A DNA stretch of 64,000 bases. It comes from Erwinia tasmaniensis Et1/99. GTDB lineage: Bacteria; Pseudomonadota; Gammaproteobacteria; Enterobacterales; Enterobacteriaceae. The notes under the pieces are model-generated. The model worked only from the letters and a program-made list of their open reading frames with translations. It ran no database searches and was not told where the DNA came from. Each line of letters begins with the position of its first letter. Positions within the stretch are counted from its first letter, which is position 1. This document shows positions 9,334 through 19,605 of the stretch, piece after piece. The translations under genes and the position numbers were made by a program. Where the stretch lies: assembly GCF_000026185.1 (NCBI RefSeq), contig NC_010694.1:2046001-2110000 (forward strand), read 5' to 3'.

Positions 9334-10706
9334 GTGCAGAAGTACCTCTCAGAGGCGCGTCAGTTATTAGTTTTGGCTATCCCGGTAATACTTGCGCAGG
9401 TTGCGCAGACGTCAATGGGATTCGTAGATACAGTAATGGCCGGTGCCGTCAGCGCCACGGATATGGCCGCCGTTGCCGTTGGAACCTCAATCTGGATGCC
9501 CGTAATCCTTTTTGGGCACGGTCTGCTGCTGGCTTTAACGCCGGTCGTAGCACAGCTTAACGGCTCTGGTCGCCGCGACCTTATTGCTCATCAGGTCCGT
9601 CAGGCGTATTGGCTGGCTGGGATCGTTTCCGTACTGGTTATGGTTGTGCTCTATAACGCTGCTCATTTGATCTCCGCCATGAATAACGTTGACCCGCTGC
9701 TGTCGGAAAAAGCCATCGGGTATCTGCATGCACTGCTCTGGGGAGCCCCAGGGTATCTGTTCTTCCAGGTGGCCCGCGACCAGTGTGAAGGCCTGTCAAA
9801 TCCAAGCCGGGCATGGTGATGGGTTTTATTGGTCTGCTGGTAAACATCCCGGTTAATTATGTCTTTATCCATGGCCATTTGGGCATGCCTGCTCTCGGTG
9901 GCGTTGGCTGCGGCGTGGCTACCGCTTCAGTATACTGGGTGATGTTTATTGCCATGAAGTTCTGGGTGAATCGTGCAAAATCGATGCGCGATATTCGCCT
10001 GCCACAGCGTTTCAGTCCCCCGGACTGGAAAGCGATACGCCGACTGACCGGACTCGGCCTGCCGGTTGCGCTGGCTCTGTTTTTTGAAGTCACTCTGTTC
10101 GCCGTTGTGGCTCTGCTGGTTTCCCCGTTGGGGATCGTCAACGTCGCCGGACATCAGATAGCGTTAAACTTCAGCTCACTCATGTTTGTCGTGCCGCTGT
10201 CCATCGGCGTAGCAACCACCATCCGTGTAGGCTTTCGTCTGGGCCAGGGGTCAGCCGAACAGGCGAAAGTGGCAGCCTGGACTGCCCAGGGCGTAGGGAT
10301 AGGTATGGCCTGCGTTACCGCGCTGTTTACCATCAGCTTCCGTGAGCAGATCGCCCAGCTGTACACCGACGATCCGGCAGTGGTTACTATGGCGGCCCAG
10401 CTGATGCTGCTGGCGGCGATATATCAATTCTCTGACTCCGTTCAGGTGATAGGCAGCGGCATTTTGAGAGGTTATAAAGATACCCGGTCGATCTTCTTTA
10501 TCACTTTCATCGCCTACTGGCTTCTCGGCTTACCTTTCGGCTACCTGCTGGGGATGACGGATCTGGTGGTGCCTGCGATGGGGCCAGCCGGATTCTGGAT
10601 CGGCTTTATTATCGGTCTGACGTCCGCGGCGATTATGATGATTTGGCGAATACTCCGACTGCAACGCGAACCGGAAACAATCATCATGGCTCGCTCTGCA
10701 CGCTAG
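9334..10706 (+). pseudogene. mdtK: Multidrug efflux MATE transporter MdtK, frameshifted
   Basis: A MATE-family Na+/drug antiporter (NorM/YdhE) of the inner membrane, broken by a one-base deletion. The 5' part starts at GTG 9334 ([18 protein letters not shown]) and runs in frame through [12 protein letters not shown] to a TGA at 9817-9819. The rest continues in another frame from about 9804, [17 protein letters not shown], to 10706. Restoring one base near 9801 (AATCCAAG read as AATACCAAG) gives 457 residues, exactly the E. coli length, with every MATE segment present. ATG 9813 and the TGA overlap, so the second part could conceivably be translated by re-initiation. This is either a recent inactivation or a sequencing error. 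Confidence 0.85.
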
Positions 10707-10741
10707 TTTGGCGGATGATTTCACCACGATACGGTTAAAAA

Positions 10742-10768
10742 TGCTGCGCTTCGCACAGTTGCGCAGCA
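10742..10768. terminator. Hairpin after mdtK
   Basis: TGCTGCGC (10742-10749) and GCGCAGCA (10761-10768) form a perfect 8-bp stem 35 bp after the mdtK stop. The run of A just before it would be a T-run on the minus strand, while the plus strand lacks one, so as an mdtK terminator it is weak. Confidence 0.4.
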
Positions 10769-10794
10769 ATCAGGCTGGAAAACAATTTTTCTCC

Positions 10795-10823
10795 TTGCCA
10801 GGCGTGCTGGCTGCCGTTAATAT
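10795..10823 (+). promoter_or_regulatory. Sigma-70 promoter of the tRNA-Val cluster
   Basis: TTGCCA (10795-10800), a 17-bp spacer and TAATAT (10818-10823) form a strong promoter. It is followed by CGTCCCCGC, a GC-rich discriminator typical of stringently controlled stable RNA promoters, 31 bp before the first tRNA. Confidence 0.75.
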
Positions 10824-10853
10824 TCGTCCCCGCTGTCGCCATGACAGCTATGT

Positions 10854-10930
10854 GCGTCCGTAGCTCAGTTGGTTAGAGCACCACCTTGACATGGTGGGGG
10901 TCGGTGGTTCGAGTCCACTCGGACGCACCA
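10854..10930 (+). tRNA. valW: tRNA-Val (GAC), copy 1
   Basis: A 77-nt cloverleaf: acceptor GCGTCCG pairs with CGGACGC, the anticodon stem CCACC/GGTGG encloses loop TTGACAT with anticodon GAC, the T loop is TTCGAGT, and the CCA end is encoded. It is the first of three genes between mdtK and pykF, where E. coli carries two (valV, valW). Identical in sequence to copy 2. Confidence 0.97.
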
Positions 10931-10985
10931 CTTTCAAACAACGGCCGACAAGGCTGTTGAATAAATGAAAGTTGAAACGATTTAT

Positions 10986-11062
10986 GCGTCCGTAGCTCAG
11001 TTGGTTAGAGCACCACCTTGACATGGTGGGGGTCGGTGGTTCGAGTCCACTCGGACGCACCA
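10986..11062 (+). tRNA. valW: tRNA-Val (GAC), copy 2
   Basis: Base-for-base identical to the tRNA at 10854-10930, with anticodon GAC and an encoded CCA. It lies 55 bp downstream, which points to tandem duplication. The set is presumably one transcript. Confidence 0.97.
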
Positions 11063-11165
11063 AATTGTTTCTGGTGTATTTTAAGTATTACATCCCCGTT
11101 AAGCCGTTGTATGCCTGCCCTGCTCTAAGGCTTCAAAAGCCCGATCGCTGGACGTCAGATACGAT

Positions 11166-11242
11166 GCGTTCTTAGCTCAGTTGGTTAGAGCACCACCTTG
11201 ACATGGTGGGGGTCGGAGGTTCGAGTCCTCTAGAACGCACCA
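11166..11242 (+). tRNA. valV: tRNA-Val (GAC), variant copy 3
   Basis: Same length, anticodon loop TTGACAT (GAC) and CCA end, but with a different acceptor stem (GCGTTCT/AGAACGC) and T stem (GGAGG/CCTCT); every change is paired by its partner, so the fold is kept. It corresponds to the divergent valV of E. coli. Confidence 0.97.
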
Positions 11243-11339
11243 GCTTCCTTCTATTTTATTCCATCAGCCATTGAACGCATAATCTGTTGTCTTATCAGCC
11301 GATGTTTTATCCATTGCACCTGTTGCCCCACGCTTTTCA

Positions 11340-11368
11340 TTGGTTTTCGAGCACTAAACGACTATAGT
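11340..11368 (+). promoter_or_regulatory. Promoter of pykF
   Basis: TTGGTT (11340-11345), 17 bp, TATAGT (11363-11368). The Cra operator lies just downstream, where binding would block transcription. Confidence 0.55.
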
Positions 11369-11386
11369 ATTGTTAGTTGTTTCACT

Positions 11387-11400
11387 TGAATGGTTTCAGC
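11387..11400 (-). promoter_or_regulatory. Cra (FruR) operator at pykF
   Basis: On the minus strand GCTGAAACCATTCA fits the Cra consensus RSTGAAWCSNTHHW at all 14 positions. It sits 18 bp past the -10 element. Cra repression of pykF, relieved by fructose phosphates, is established in E. coli. Confidence 0.8.
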
Positions 11401-11609
11401 GTATGGTTGCCCCTCAATTTATAATAACTTCCCGTTGCGCGATGTCTTGCCACAGCGCCGCTGAAACCGTGTCTCAAATTACCCTGCAGTCTTTAATCCC
11501 GTCACCTGTCTTTAAGTTTAACCTTCCTGGTGACGCAAAATTCTCTTCCGGTGGGGTTACCGCCGGGATACAGCTTTCTCATCCATCACAACTTAGTAGA
11601 TAAATCGTC

Positions 11610-13022
11610 ATGAAAAAAACTAAGATCGTTTGTACTATCGGCCCAAAAACCGAATCTGAAGAGATGCTGACCAACCTGCTGGATGCCGGCATGAACGTTA
11701 TGCGTTTAAACTTTTCCCACGGGGATTACCAGGAACACGGACAGCGCATTACCAATCTGCGTAACGTTATGAGCAAAAGCGGTCACCAGGCGGCCATCCT
11801 TCTGGATACCAAAGGTCCTGAGATCCGTACCATGAAGCTGGAAGGTGGACAGGATGCTGCGCTCAAAGCAGGCCAAACCTTTACCTTTACCACCGACCAG
11901 AGCGTTGTGGGTAATGCACAAACCGTTGCCGTGACCTATCCTGGCTTCGCAACGGATCTGCAAGTCGGCAATACCGTACTGGTTGACGATGGTCTTATCG
12001 GCATGGAAGTTCTCGAAGTGACGGACAGCACCGTCGTCTGTAAAGTGCTGAACAACGGCGACCTGGGCGAGAACAAAGGCGTTAACTTGCCGGGGGTCTC
12101 GATTCAGCTTCCGGCGTTGGCCGAGAAAGACAAGCATGACCTGATCTTCGGCTGCGAGCAGGGCGTTGATTTTGTCGCGGCTTCCTTCATTCGTAAACGT
12201 TCTGACGTGATTGAGATCCGTGAGCATCTGAAAGCACACGGCGGTGAGCACATTCAGATCATCTCTAAGATTGAAAACCAGGAAGGCCTGAACAACTTCG
12301 ACGAAATCCTTGATGCCTCTGACGGCATCATGGTTGCCCGTGGTGACCTTGGCGTTGAAATCCCGGTGGAAGAAGTGATCTTCGCGCAGAAAATGATGAT
12401 CAAAAAGTGTAACCACGCACGTAAAGTGGTGATCACCGCCACCCAGATGCTTGATTCGATGATCAAGAACCCGCGCCCTACCCGTGCAGAAGCCGGCGAT
12501 GTTGCCAACGCCATCCTCGATGGTACTGATGCAGTGATGCTGTCAGGTGAGAGTGCGAAAGGCAAATATCCGCTGGAATCTGTCCGCATCATGGCGACCA
12601 TCTGTGAACGTACTGACCGCGTGATGAAAAGCCGCATTGATTCGCAGCATGACAACCGTAAAATGCGCATTACTGAAGCCGTATGCCGTGGTGCCGTTGA
12701 AACTGCCGAGAAGTTGGAAGCCCCGCTGATCGTTGTGGCAACAGAAGGCGGTAAGTCTGCGAAGTCAATTCGTAAGTACTTCCCAAATGCCACTATTCTT
12801 GCGCTAACGACCAACGCACAGACTTCCCGTCAGCTACTGCTGAGCAAAGGGATTATCACCTCAGTCGTGGAAAAAATTGCGTCTACCGATGATTTCTACC
12901 GTCTGGGTAAAGCTGCCGCAGAGGCAAGCGGATATGCTCATAAAGGCGAAGTGGTTGTGATGGTTTCAGGTGCTTTAGTGCCTAGCGGAACCACTAACAC
13001 TTCATCAGTCCATGTGCTCTGA
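11610..13022 (+). CDS. pykF: Pyruvate kinase I (fructose-1,6-bisphosphate activated)
   Basis: Converts phosphoenolpyruvate and ADP to pyruvate and ATP, the last step of glycolysis, as an allosteric tetramer in the cytosol. The 470-residue length equals E. coli PykF. Visible motifs: the N-terminal [16 protein letters not shown], the active-site block [17 protein letters not shown] with Lys near residue 220, [12 protein letters not shown] for substrate and metal binding, and the C-terminal allosteric domain ending [18 protein letters not shown] promoter with a Cra operator lies upstream and a strong terminator follows. lpp comes next, as in E. coli. Confidence 0.98.
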   Translation: MKKTKIVCTIGPKTESEEMLTNLLDAGMNVMRLNFSHGDYQEHGQRITNLRNVMSKSGHQAAILLDTKGPEIRTMKLEGGQDAALKAGQTFTFTTDQSVVGNAQTVAVTYPGFATDLQVGNTVLVDDGLIGMEVLEVTDSTVVCKVLNNGDLGENKGVNLPGVSIQLPALAEKDKHDLIFGCEQGVDFVAASFIRKRSDVIEIREHLKAHGGEHIQIISKIENQEGLNNFDEILDASDGIMVARGDLGVEIPVEEVIFAQKMMIKKCNHARKVVITATQMLDSMIKNPRPTRAEAGDVANAILDGTDAVMLSGESAKGKYPLESVRIMATICERTDRVMKSRIDSQHDNRKMRITEAVCRGAVETAEKLEAPLIVVATEGGKSAKSIRKYFPNATILALTTNAQTSRQLLLSKGIITSVVEKIASTDDFYRLGKAAAEASGYAHKGEVVVMVSGALVPSGTTNTSSVHVL

Positions 13023-13042
13023 TTAAGATCAACTCCTGACGT

Positions 13043-13071
13043 AAAAAGCGCCTTTATTGGCGCTTTTTTTT
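13043..13071 (+). terminator. Rho-independent terminator of pykF
   Basis: AAAAAGCGCC (13043-13052) pairs with GGCGCTTTTT (13059-13068) around TTTATT and runs into a T-tract ending at 13071. Confidence 0.9.
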
Positions 13072-13275
13072 GTTACACGATCCGTTTTTCCCCGGCCGCC
13101 TGACGATGTAACATCCCGCTAAAATCACCGCCAAATATCAGAGTACTCTGATTAAAATCGCCTGTTTTCTCTTCACGTTATGTAAAAAGCTGGAAAGAAG
13201 ATGTTTCTTTGAGCGAACGAGCAACTTTAACCTCCTTCCCTGCAAAAATTTATTCTCTTTAGAAAAAACTTTGTG

Positions 13276-13290
13276 TAATACTTGTAACGC
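13276..13290 (+). promoter_or_regulatory. lpp promoter -10 region and start site
   Basis: TAATAC (13276-13281) within CTTTGTGTAATACTTGTAAC is nearly identical to the E. coli lpp promoter, as is the leader that follows (CGCTACATGGAG, then CTAGAGGGTATTAATA before the ATG). Transcription should start near 13289. The -35 side is AT-rich rather than consensus, as in E. coli. Confidence 0.8.
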
Positions 13291-13314
13291 TACATGGAGA
13301 TTAACTTAATCTAG

Positions 13315-13563
<249 letters not shown>

Positions 13564-13576
13564 GAGTTCTGGTTTT

Positions 13577-13609
13577 AAAAATGGCGCACAGTGTGCGCCA
13601 TTTTTTTTT
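13577..13609 (+). terminator. Rho-independent terminator of lpp
   Basis: TGGCGCAC (13582-13589) and GTGCGCCA (13593-13600) with flanking A4 and T9 make a strong intrinsic terminator 14 bp after lpp. Confidence 0.92.
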
Positions 13610-13793
13610 CCCCATTCATCTGTCGCCCTGTTCCCCCCCCTCCAAAACCAACGCTAATGCATCCAGAAGGCTTTAATCATTCTGGAGAGTATGTGGGTAG
13701 CCTGAAAAAGTTATGAAGCCGCTAAGAAGCGCGGGTAGACGCAGTTAGACTATCAATGCGTTATCTGGAAACTTCTTCAGAGCTTGCCGGAGA

Positions 13794-13829
13794 GGTAAAC
13801 GCCCGGCTACGCACTTTTGGGCATTTACC
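13794..13829 (-). terminator. Hairpin downstream of sufE
   Basis: GGTAAACGCCC (13794-13804) and GGGCATTTACC (13819-13829) pair over 11 positions with one mismatch. It lies 18 bp past the sufE stop on the minus strand. No T-run follows, so it may be an mRNA-stabilising 3' structure of the suf transcript rather than a simple terminator. Confidence 0.45.
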
Positions 13830-13847
13830 GGGAGGTACGCATATCAG

Positions 13848-14270
13848 TTAGCGCTGGCTTAAAAGCAGTGACTTTTGACGAATGGCGCGGATCATTGCTT
13901 CAAGGCCCTGCGAACGCGATGGGGTCAGCTGTTGCATCAAAGACAGGTCCGCGAACCACGGACGCACATCAAAATCGACGATTTCCTGCGGCGTCATTGA
14001 TTGATAGAGGGTAAAAACGATTGCAATCAGCCCTTTAACCAGCGCTGCGTCACTCTCTCCATGAAGTACGACAAGGCCGTTCTGGTCAACATCTACAACA
14101 ATCCAAACCTGGCTCTGGCAACCCGGAACAATATTTTCAGGCTGCTGTAGCGAATCGGTGCCTGCTGGTAGTCTCGCTCCCAGCTCAATCATATAAAGAT
14201 ACTTCTCTTCCTGGTTGGCGCAGCGATTAAAATTGCGCACCAGCTTTTCTTTATCTGGCAAAGTTGCCAT
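13848..14270 (-). CDS. sufE: Cysteine desulfuration protein SufE
   Basis: A sulfur-acceptor protein that takes persulfide sulfur from SufS and hands it to SufB, raising SufS activity. The 140-residue product shows the acceptor Cys in PGCQSQVWI near residue 50, and the family N-terminus [19 protein letters not shown] is intact. It is the last gene of sufABCDSE, separated from sufS by 104 bp that includes TGAGGAAGCA before the start. The operon as a whole builds iron-sulfur clusters under iron starvation and oxidative stress. Confidence 0.96.
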   Translation of the reverse strand: MATLPDKEKLVRNFNRCANQEEKYLYMIELGARLPAGTDSLQQPENIVPGCQSQVWIVVDVDQNGLVVLHGESDAALVKGLIAIVFTLYQSMTPQEIVDFDVRPWFADLSLMQQLTPSRSQGLEAMIRAIRQKSLLLSQR

Positions 14271-14374
14271 TGCTTCCTCACTTTGGATCTGATTCTAAAA
14301 TTTTTGGCTTAACGTGTAATAAGGGCGAGGCATGCCTCGCCCCTAAGGCAGAATGATGTGCGCCCGGCGGGCAT

Positions 14375-15595
14375 TTAGCCCAGCAAACGATGAATACGGG
14401 TTAAGCCAGCGACCAGACGGTCAACTTCTTCTTCGGTATTGTACAGGACAAAAGAGGCTCGGCACATTGCCGGCACCTGATAATAGTGCATGAGCGGCAT
14501 CGCGCAGTGGTGCCCGGTGCGAATTGCGATGCCGTACTGATCGAGGAAGCTGCCGACATCAAACGCATGGTGTTTACCGAGGTTAAACGCGACAACCCCG
14601 CTACGCTGTGACGGGCCATAAATGATGATGTCAGGCACTAGCGCCAGCTTATCCAACGCATAACGCATCAGCTCCCGTTCACGCTGACAGATAACATCCA
14701 GCCCCAGTTCGCCGATCCATTTCAGCGCAGCGCCCAAACCAATGATAGCGGCGGTATTCGGCGAACCGGCCTCAAAACGCCACGGCGCGGCAGCGTAAGT
14801 CGTGCCGTTCGTCAGGCTGACGGTGGCGATCATGGCGCCTCCCCCTTCCCACGGCGGCATTTGGTCAAGCAGCGCCTTGCGGCCATACAGGATACCGATA
14901 CCGGTGGGGCCATAGATTTTATGCCCGGAAAAAACATAAAAATCGCAGTCCAGATCCTGCACATCCACGCTGTGGTGCATCACCGCCTGAGCGCCGTCAA
15001 TAAGCGTCACCACTCCGGCGGCTTTTGCCTGGGCGACCAGCTCTTTTACCGGATTTTCCGTGCCCAATACGTTTGAAACCTGTGTGACCGCCAGCAGACG
15101 GGTGCGGCTATCCATCAGCAGCGGCAGCTGCGCGATATCCAGTTCTCCCTGCGGAGTAAGCGGGATAAAGCGCACTTCCGCGCCGGTGCGCTGCGCGACC
15201 ATTTGCCAGGGCACAATGTTGGCGTGGTGCTCCATCTCGGTAATGATGATGTTATCACCGGGCTGCAGCTGGCTGCTTCCCCAGCTGTTGGCCACCAGAT
15301 TGATCGCTTCCGTGGTCCCTTTGACAAACACGATTTCTTCCGCGCTGGCGGCATTAAGGAAAGCGGCGGCCTGAACGCGAACGTTCTCCATTTCTGTGGT
15401 CGCTTCCGCGCTCAGGGTGTGGATACCACGATGCACGGCAGCATAGCCGTTCCGATAGAACTGGCTTTCTGCCTCTATTACCGCCTGCGGCTTCTGCGCG
15501 CTGGCAGCGCTGTCAAGATAGGCCAGCGGCTGTCCGTTGACCTCACGCGCCAGCAGCGGAAACTCCGCCCGAACGCGGGCCAGGTCAAAACTCAT
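14375..15595 (-). CDS. sufS: Cysteine desulfurase SufS
   Basis: A PLP-dependent, group II cysteine desulfurase (406 residues, the E. coli length) that extracts sulfur from cysteine and passes it to SufE; it can also act as selenocysteine lyase. The PLP lysine lies in [14 protein letters not shown] near residue 226, the cofactor-binding [12 protein letters not shown] is near 120, and the catalytic Cys in [11 protein letters not shown] is near 364. The start overlaps the sufD stop by 4 bp, indicating translational coupling within the suf operon. Confidence 0.97.
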   Translation of the reverse strand: MSFDLARVRAEFPLLAREVNGQPLAYLDSAASAQKPQAVIEAESQFYRNGYAAVHRGIHTLSAEATTEMENVRVQAAAFLNAASAEEIVFVKGTTEAINLVANSWGSSQLQPGDNIIITEMEHHANIVPWQMVAQRTGAEVRFIPLTPQGELDIAQLPLLMDSRTRLLAVTQVSNVLGTENPVKELVAQAKAAGVVTLIDGAQAVMHHSVDVQDLDCDFYVFSGHKIYGPTGIGILYGRKALLDQMPPWEGGGAMIATVSLTNGTTYAAAPWRFEAGSPNTAAIIGLGAALKWIGELGLDVICQRERELMRYALDKLALVPDIIIYGPSQRSGVVAFNLGKHHAFDVGSFLDQYGIAIRTGHHCAMPLMHYYQVPAMCRASFVLYNTEEEVDRLVAGLTRIHRLLG

Positions 15596-16869
15596 TGCAG
15601 GCCTCCGGGGAAACGCTGCGCGATGCGTTGCATCACGGCTTCTTTTAGCGTCTCGTTAGCGATAGCTTCCGTTAATTCAGCGGCAAACGCATAAATAATC
15701 ATGCGTTGTGCAGCGGCTTCATCGATACCACGCGAGCGCAGATAGAACATCTGCTCTTCGTCGATACGCCCGATAGTCGCTCCGTGGCCACACTTCACGT
15801 CATCCGCATAAATTTCAAGCTGAGGCTTGGTGTCGACCTCAGCTAAGCGGCCCAACAGCAGGTTGTTATTGCTCATCTGACCGTCAGTTTTGAGCGCGTG
15901 CTTCGCCACCTTGATAATGCCGTTGAACACAGCACGGCCACGGTCGCGCACGATGGTTTTATGCAGCTGGCGACTCTGGCAATACCCTTTGTTATGTTCC
16001 AGCCAGGTACGGCTGTCACAGACTTCTTTGTCTATCGGCAGCATCAGGCTGTTAATCGCCAGATCGGAACCTTCGCCGTTCAACTGGGTACTGGTGTGGT
16101 GGCGCGTTAACCCAGCGCCCAGCAGGAAGCTGTGGCTCTGAACTCGCGTATCGCGCCCAAGCGTCAGATCGTTATGCGAGAAATGGTAGCTACTGCTATC
16201 TTCAAAAGACAGATTGTAGTGAGCCAGTGAGGCGTTATCGCCCACTTCCGCAGTAAATCGCGAGCCGGTAAAATGGGGCGCCGCACTCAGGCTGATATAG
16301 TGCTCAATCACCGTCGCTTCTGCCGCTGCGTCCAGCTGTAAATGATGACGATAATGAGAGGTGTTCAGCTCACCCGCGCTACTGCTGCTGATATGCAGCA
16401 GATACAAAGGACGTGTCGCCGCTTTGCCACGCGCCAACTGAATAAAGGTAACCTGCTCTGCCAGGCTCTCGGTCAGATGCAGGAACACCTCCGGCTGTAC
16501 GGGGGCGTTCAGTTCCCGCCGCTCCGCGGCCTGGGCTATCTGGATGGTAAACAGATCGTGCTCACCATCACTCAATTCAGACGAGAAACGGCCATCGACA
16601 AATACCAGACGTACCGCATCGATGGGTAAGGCCAGTGATTGGATCGTGTCAGCATCCAGCTTCGCAGGCTCTGGCTGGACAAACTGGTTATCCAGCAGCC
16701 GATCCAGCGGTGTGTACTTCCAGTTTTCCTGCTTACGCGTCGGCAGACCTAAGCGCAGCAGCTGCTGCCAGTGCTGTTGTGCCTGCATTGAGCGACTTTC
16801 ACCGTGTGTTTCAAACAGGTGGTGCCACTGTTGCAGGGCATTATCATTCCTGGTCGGTAAGCCAGCCAT
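15592..16869 (-). CDS. sufD: Fe-S cluster assembly protein SufD
   Basis: A scaffold subunit of the SufBC2D complex, required for iron entry during cluster assembly. It is 425 residues, close to E. coli's 423. The start [20 protein letters not shown] matches the family and lies inside the end of sufC (26-bp overlap). The beta-helix core contains [14 protein letters not shown] and the C-terminal [20 protein letters not shown] with the conserved His that works with a SufB Cys. The gene is co-translated with sufC and sufS. Confidence 0.96.
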   Translation of the reverse strand: MAGLPTRNDNALQQWHHLFETHGESRSMQAQQHWQQLLRLGLPTRKQENWKYTPLDRLLDNQFVQPEPAKLDADTIQSLALPIDAVRLVFVDGRFSSELSDGEHDLFTIQIAQAAERRELNAPVQPEVFLHLTESLAEQVTFIQLARGKAATRPLYLLHISSSSAGELNTSHYRHHLQLDAAAEATVIEHYISLSAAPHFTGSRFTAEVGDNASLAHYNLSFEDSSSYHFSHNDLTLGRDTRVQSHSFLLGAGLTRHHTSTQLNGEGSDLAINSLMLPIDKEVCDSRTWLEHNKGYCQSRQLHKTIVRDRGRAVFNGIIKVAKHALKTDGQMSNNNLLLGRLAEVDTKPQLEIYADDVKCGHGATIGRIDEEQMFYLRSRGIDEAAAQRMIIYAFAAELTEAIANETLKEAVMQRIAQRFPGGLQ

Positions 16870-17590
16870 AGCCTTGCTCCTCCAACTGTTTCACCAGTGA
16901 GAAATCACCCGATTTCACGATTTTCCCCTGATAGAGGACGTGCACAAAATCCGGTTTGATGTAGTCAAGAATACGCTGATAGTGGGTAACGATAATAAAT
17001 GACCGTTTGCCGTCGCGCAGGGTGTTAACGCCGTTAGAAACAATTTTCAGCGCGTCAATGTCCAGCCCGGAGTCGGTCTCATCCAAAATGCAGAGATCCG
17101 GTTCCAGAGCAGCCATTTGCAAAATGTCATTACGCTTTTTTTCCCCACCGGAGAAGCCGACATTAACTGAACGTGTCAGTAAGTCTTCAGGCATCTTAAG
17201 CAGGTGGATTTTTTCTTCAATGAAGTCCTGAAAGTCAAAACGATCCAGCGCTTCCTGCTCACGGTACTTACGCACGGCGTTCACCGAGGTCTGCAGGAAA
17301 AACTGATTGCTAACGCCGGGGATTTCCACCGGATACTGGAAGGCCATAAAGATGCCTTCACCCGCACGCTCTTCCGGGTCCAGCTCAAGCAGATCCTTGC
17401 CTTTGAATTCGACAGATCCGCCGGTGACTTCATAGTCCTCGCGCCCTGCCAGCGTGGCGGAAAGCGTACTTTTTCCCGATCCGTTCGGGCCCATGATCGC
17501 GTGTACTTCACCCGGTTTGATTTCAAGATCCAAACCACGCAGGATAGCTTTATCTTCGACGCTGACCTGTAAATTCTTGATGCTTAACAT
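16844..17590 (-). CDS. sufC: SufBCD complex ATPase SufC
   Basis: A soluble ABC-type ATPase (248 residues) whose dimerisation drives conformational change in SufB-SufD during cluster building. It has Walker A GPNGSGKST (near residue 35), the signature FSGGEKKRNDILQ, Walker B CILDETDSGLDID and the H-loop IIVTHYQRI. It lacks a membrane partner, as expected for SufC. It is 55 bp from sufB and overlaps sufD by 26 bp. Confidence 0.97.
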   Translation of the reverse strand: MLSIKNLQVSVEDKAILRGLDLEIKPGEVHAIMGPNGSGKSTLSATLAGREDYEVTGGSVEFKGKDLLELDPEERAGEGIFMAFQYPVEIPGVSNQFFLQTSVNAVRKYREQEALDRFDFQDFIEEKIHLLKMPEDLLTRSVNVGFSGGEKKRNDILQMAALEPDLCILDETDSGLDIDALKIVSNGVNTLRDGKRSFIIVTHYQRILDYIKPDFVHVLYQGKIVKSGDFSLVKQLEEQGYGWLTDQE

Positions 17591-17645
17591 AGATTATCCT
17601 TCGCAGTGCCTGAAGGCACTGTAAACTGTTCTTGTTCGCGCGGGC

Positions 17646-19136
17646 TTAGCCCACGCTATGTTCCAGGCTGATAGCCAGAAGCTTCTGCGCTTCAACCGCA
17701 AACTCCAGCGGCAGCTCCGAGAAGACATCCTTACAGAAACCGTTTACGATCATCGAAATCGCATCGTCTTCACTGATCCCGCGCTGCAGACAGTAAAACA
17801 GCTGATCTTCACCGATACGCGATGTGGTTGCCTCGTGCTCCAGCTGGGCGGTGTTGTTGCGCACTTCCACATACGGGAAGGTGTGCGCGCCGCATTCGGC
17901 ACCAATCAGCATCGAGTCACACTGGGTGAAATTACGTGCATTGGTCGCGGTTGGCATTATCTTCACCAGCCCACGATAGGTATTCTGACTTTTACCCGCC
18001 GAAATGCCCTTTGAGATGATGGTTGATTTGGTATTTTTACCAATATGGATCATCTTGGTGCCGGTATCGGCCTGCTGGCGACCGCTGGTCAAGGCCACCG
18101 AGAAGAACTCGCCGATGGAGTTGTCACCGCGCAGGATAACGCTGGGATACTTCCAGGTAATGGCTGAACCCGTTTCTGACTGCGTCCAGGACATTTTGCT
18201 GTTTTCACCTTCACACAGCGCGCGTTTGGTCACAAAGTTGAGAATACCACCTTCAGAATCTCCGCCGGAGAACCAGTTTTGCACCGTGGAATATTTCACC
18301 TCGGCATCTTTGTGGATGATAACCTCAACGACCGCTGCATGAAGCTGGTAGGTATCACGCACCGGGGCGGAGCAGCCTTCAATGTAGCTAACGTAACTGC
18401 CTTCGTCGGCAATCAGGATGGTGCGCTCGAACTGGCCGGTTTTTGCCGCATTGATACGGAAATAGGTCGACAGCTCCATCGGGCAACGCACGCCTTTGGG
18501 GATATAAACAAAGGTGCCGTCAGAGGCTACGGCGGAGTTTAGGGCTGCGAAGAAGTTATCGTTGGCGGGTACCACGGTGCCGAGATACTGTTTGACCAGC
18601 TCCGGGTGCTCGTGGATCGCTTCGCCGAAGGAGCAGAAGATAATTCCCTCTTTCGCCAACTTATCGCGGTAGGTGGTCGACACGGATACTGAGTCAAAAA
18701 TGGCGTCAACCGCCACTTCCTGCCCTTCACGTACCGGCACGCCCAGCTGCTTGAATGCTTCTTCAACTTCCTGGGTCAGGTAATCAGGCGCACTGCCAGA
18801 GGCCTGCTTCGCGCCGGGCTCGGATGCGCAGCTGTCATCGCAACTTCCGCAGGATGGCGCAGAGTAGTAACTGTAATCCTGGTAATCTAATTTTTTATAG
18901 TCGGCTTTTAGCCAGTGCGGCTCTTCCATTTCCAACCAGGCTGCAAACGCTTTTAAGCGAAATTCCAGCATCCACTCAGGTTCATTACGTTTAGCCGAGA
19001 TTGCGCGCACCACATCTTCATTGATGCCGTGTTCGAACTCTTCGGTTTGCAGTTGGGTAAAGAAGCCCTCTTTATATTTCTGATGGCCGCCTTCCCAAAC
19101 CTGTACATCGTCAGATGCGTCAGTATTACGAGACAT
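17646..19136 (-). CDS. sufB: Fe-S cluster scaffold SufB
   Basis: The main scaffold on which the suf complex builds a nascent iron-sulfur cluster; it also receives sulfur from SufE. The 496-residue reading from ATG 19136 starts [17 protein letters not shown], as in E. coli (495). An in-frame GTG at 19145 would overlap the sufA stop but has less support. Notable parts are the N-terminal [13 protein letters not shown] cysteine cluster near residue 100, the core [18 protein letters not shown] and [19 protein letters not shown], with the functional Cys of the scaffold. Five bases separate it from sufA. Confidence 0.97.
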   Translation of the reverse strand: MSRNTDASDDVQVWEGGHQKYKEGFFTQLQTEEFEHGINEDVVRAISAKRNEPEWMLEFRLKAFAAWLEMEEPHWLKADYKKLDYQDYSYYSAPSCGSCDDSCASEPGAKQASGSAPDYLTQEVEEAFKQLGVPVREGQEVAVDAIFDSVSVSTTYRDKLAKEGIIFCSFGEAIHEHPELVKQYLGTVVPANDNFFAALNSAVASDGTFVYIPKGVRCPMELSTYFRINAAKTGQFERTILIADEGSYVSYIEGCSAPVRDTYQLHAAVVEVIIHKDAEVKYSTVQNWFSGGDSEGGILNFVTKRALCEGENSKMSWTQSETGSAITWKYPSVILRGDNSIGEFFSVALTSGRQQADTGTKMIHIGKNTKSTIISKGISAGKSQNTYRGLVKIMPTATNARNFTQCDSMLIGAECGAHTFPYVEVRNNTAQLEHEATTSRIGEDQLFYCLQRGISEDDAISMIVNGFCKDVFSELPLEFAVEAQKLLAISLEHSVG

Positions 19137-19141
19137 AGGTT

Positions 19142-19516
19142 TCACTCAACGCCAAAGCTCTCACCACAGCCACAGGCGTGTTGAGCTTTAGGATTATTAA
19201 ATTTGAAAATCTGGTTCAGGCCTTCGCGCACGTAATCCACTTCCGTGCCGTCGATATAGGGCATCGCCTGCAGGGGCACGAATAAGGTCGCTCCGTTATG
19301 GCTGAACACCAAATCATCTGCCGCTGACTCTTTCACCATATCCATGGTATAGCCGAAACCGGCGCAGCCGGACGTCTTTACGCCGAGCTTCAGACCCTTA
19401 ATGTCGGGGTCTCCGGCAGCAAGGCTGATGATTTGTTTGGCTGCGCTGTCGGTTAGCGTCAGTCCTTTCCAGATATAATCATCTGGTGAAAAAGTGGCAG
19501 GATTTGCTGATTGCAT
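19142..19516 (-). CDS. sufA: A-type Fe-S carrier SufA
   Basis: Carries assembled [2Fe-2S] or [4Fe-4S] clusters from SufBCD to target apoproteins. The 124-residue protein has the three A-type cysteines: TSGCAGFGY near residue 50 and CGCGESFG at the C-terminus. ATG 19516 is preceded by GTGAGGTCAACA (GAGG with good spacing); an upstream in-frame GTG at 19528 is part of that site and is rejected. It is the first gene of the operon, so its upstream region carries operon control. Confidence 0.96.
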   Translation of the reverse strand: MQSANPATFSPDDYIWKGLTLTDSAAKQIISLAAGDPDIKGLKLGVKTSGCAGFGYTMDMVKESAADDLVFSHNGATLFVPLQAMPYIDGTEVDYVREGLNQIFKFNNPKAQHACGCGESFGVE

Positions 19517-19581
19517 TGTTGACCTCACTATCGATAGCCCTTCGGGCTAGTGCCCCTATGTTAGTGATAACCTGTATCACT

Positions 19582-19605
19582 TCAACCTCTTGTTTTGCAG
19601 GGGTT
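19582..19605. promoter_or_regulatory. Possible IscR type-2 site upstream of sufA
   Basis: CC and GG pairs with the type-2 spacing of 13 bp occur in AACCTCTTGTTTTGCAGGGG followed by TT, with A/T-rich flanks and two deviations from the consensus. It lies about 70-90 bp before sufA. Apo-IscR activation of suf is known in E. coli. Evidence here is a weak match. Confidence 0.3.

Larger units (their letters stand above)
11243..11609. other. pykF leader region
   Basis: A 367-bp stretch between the last tRNA and pykF. It holds a promoter and a Cra operator (separate entries), which imply a pykF leader of about 230 nt. A 77-codon open frame inside (11370-11603) has no convincing ribosome site or family match and is not called. 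Confidence 0.5.

Noticed and set aside
11370..11603. 77-codon open frame in the pykF leader
   Set aside because: It starts with TTG-like context at the promoter, has no ribosome site or recognisable motif, and overlaps the Cra operator.
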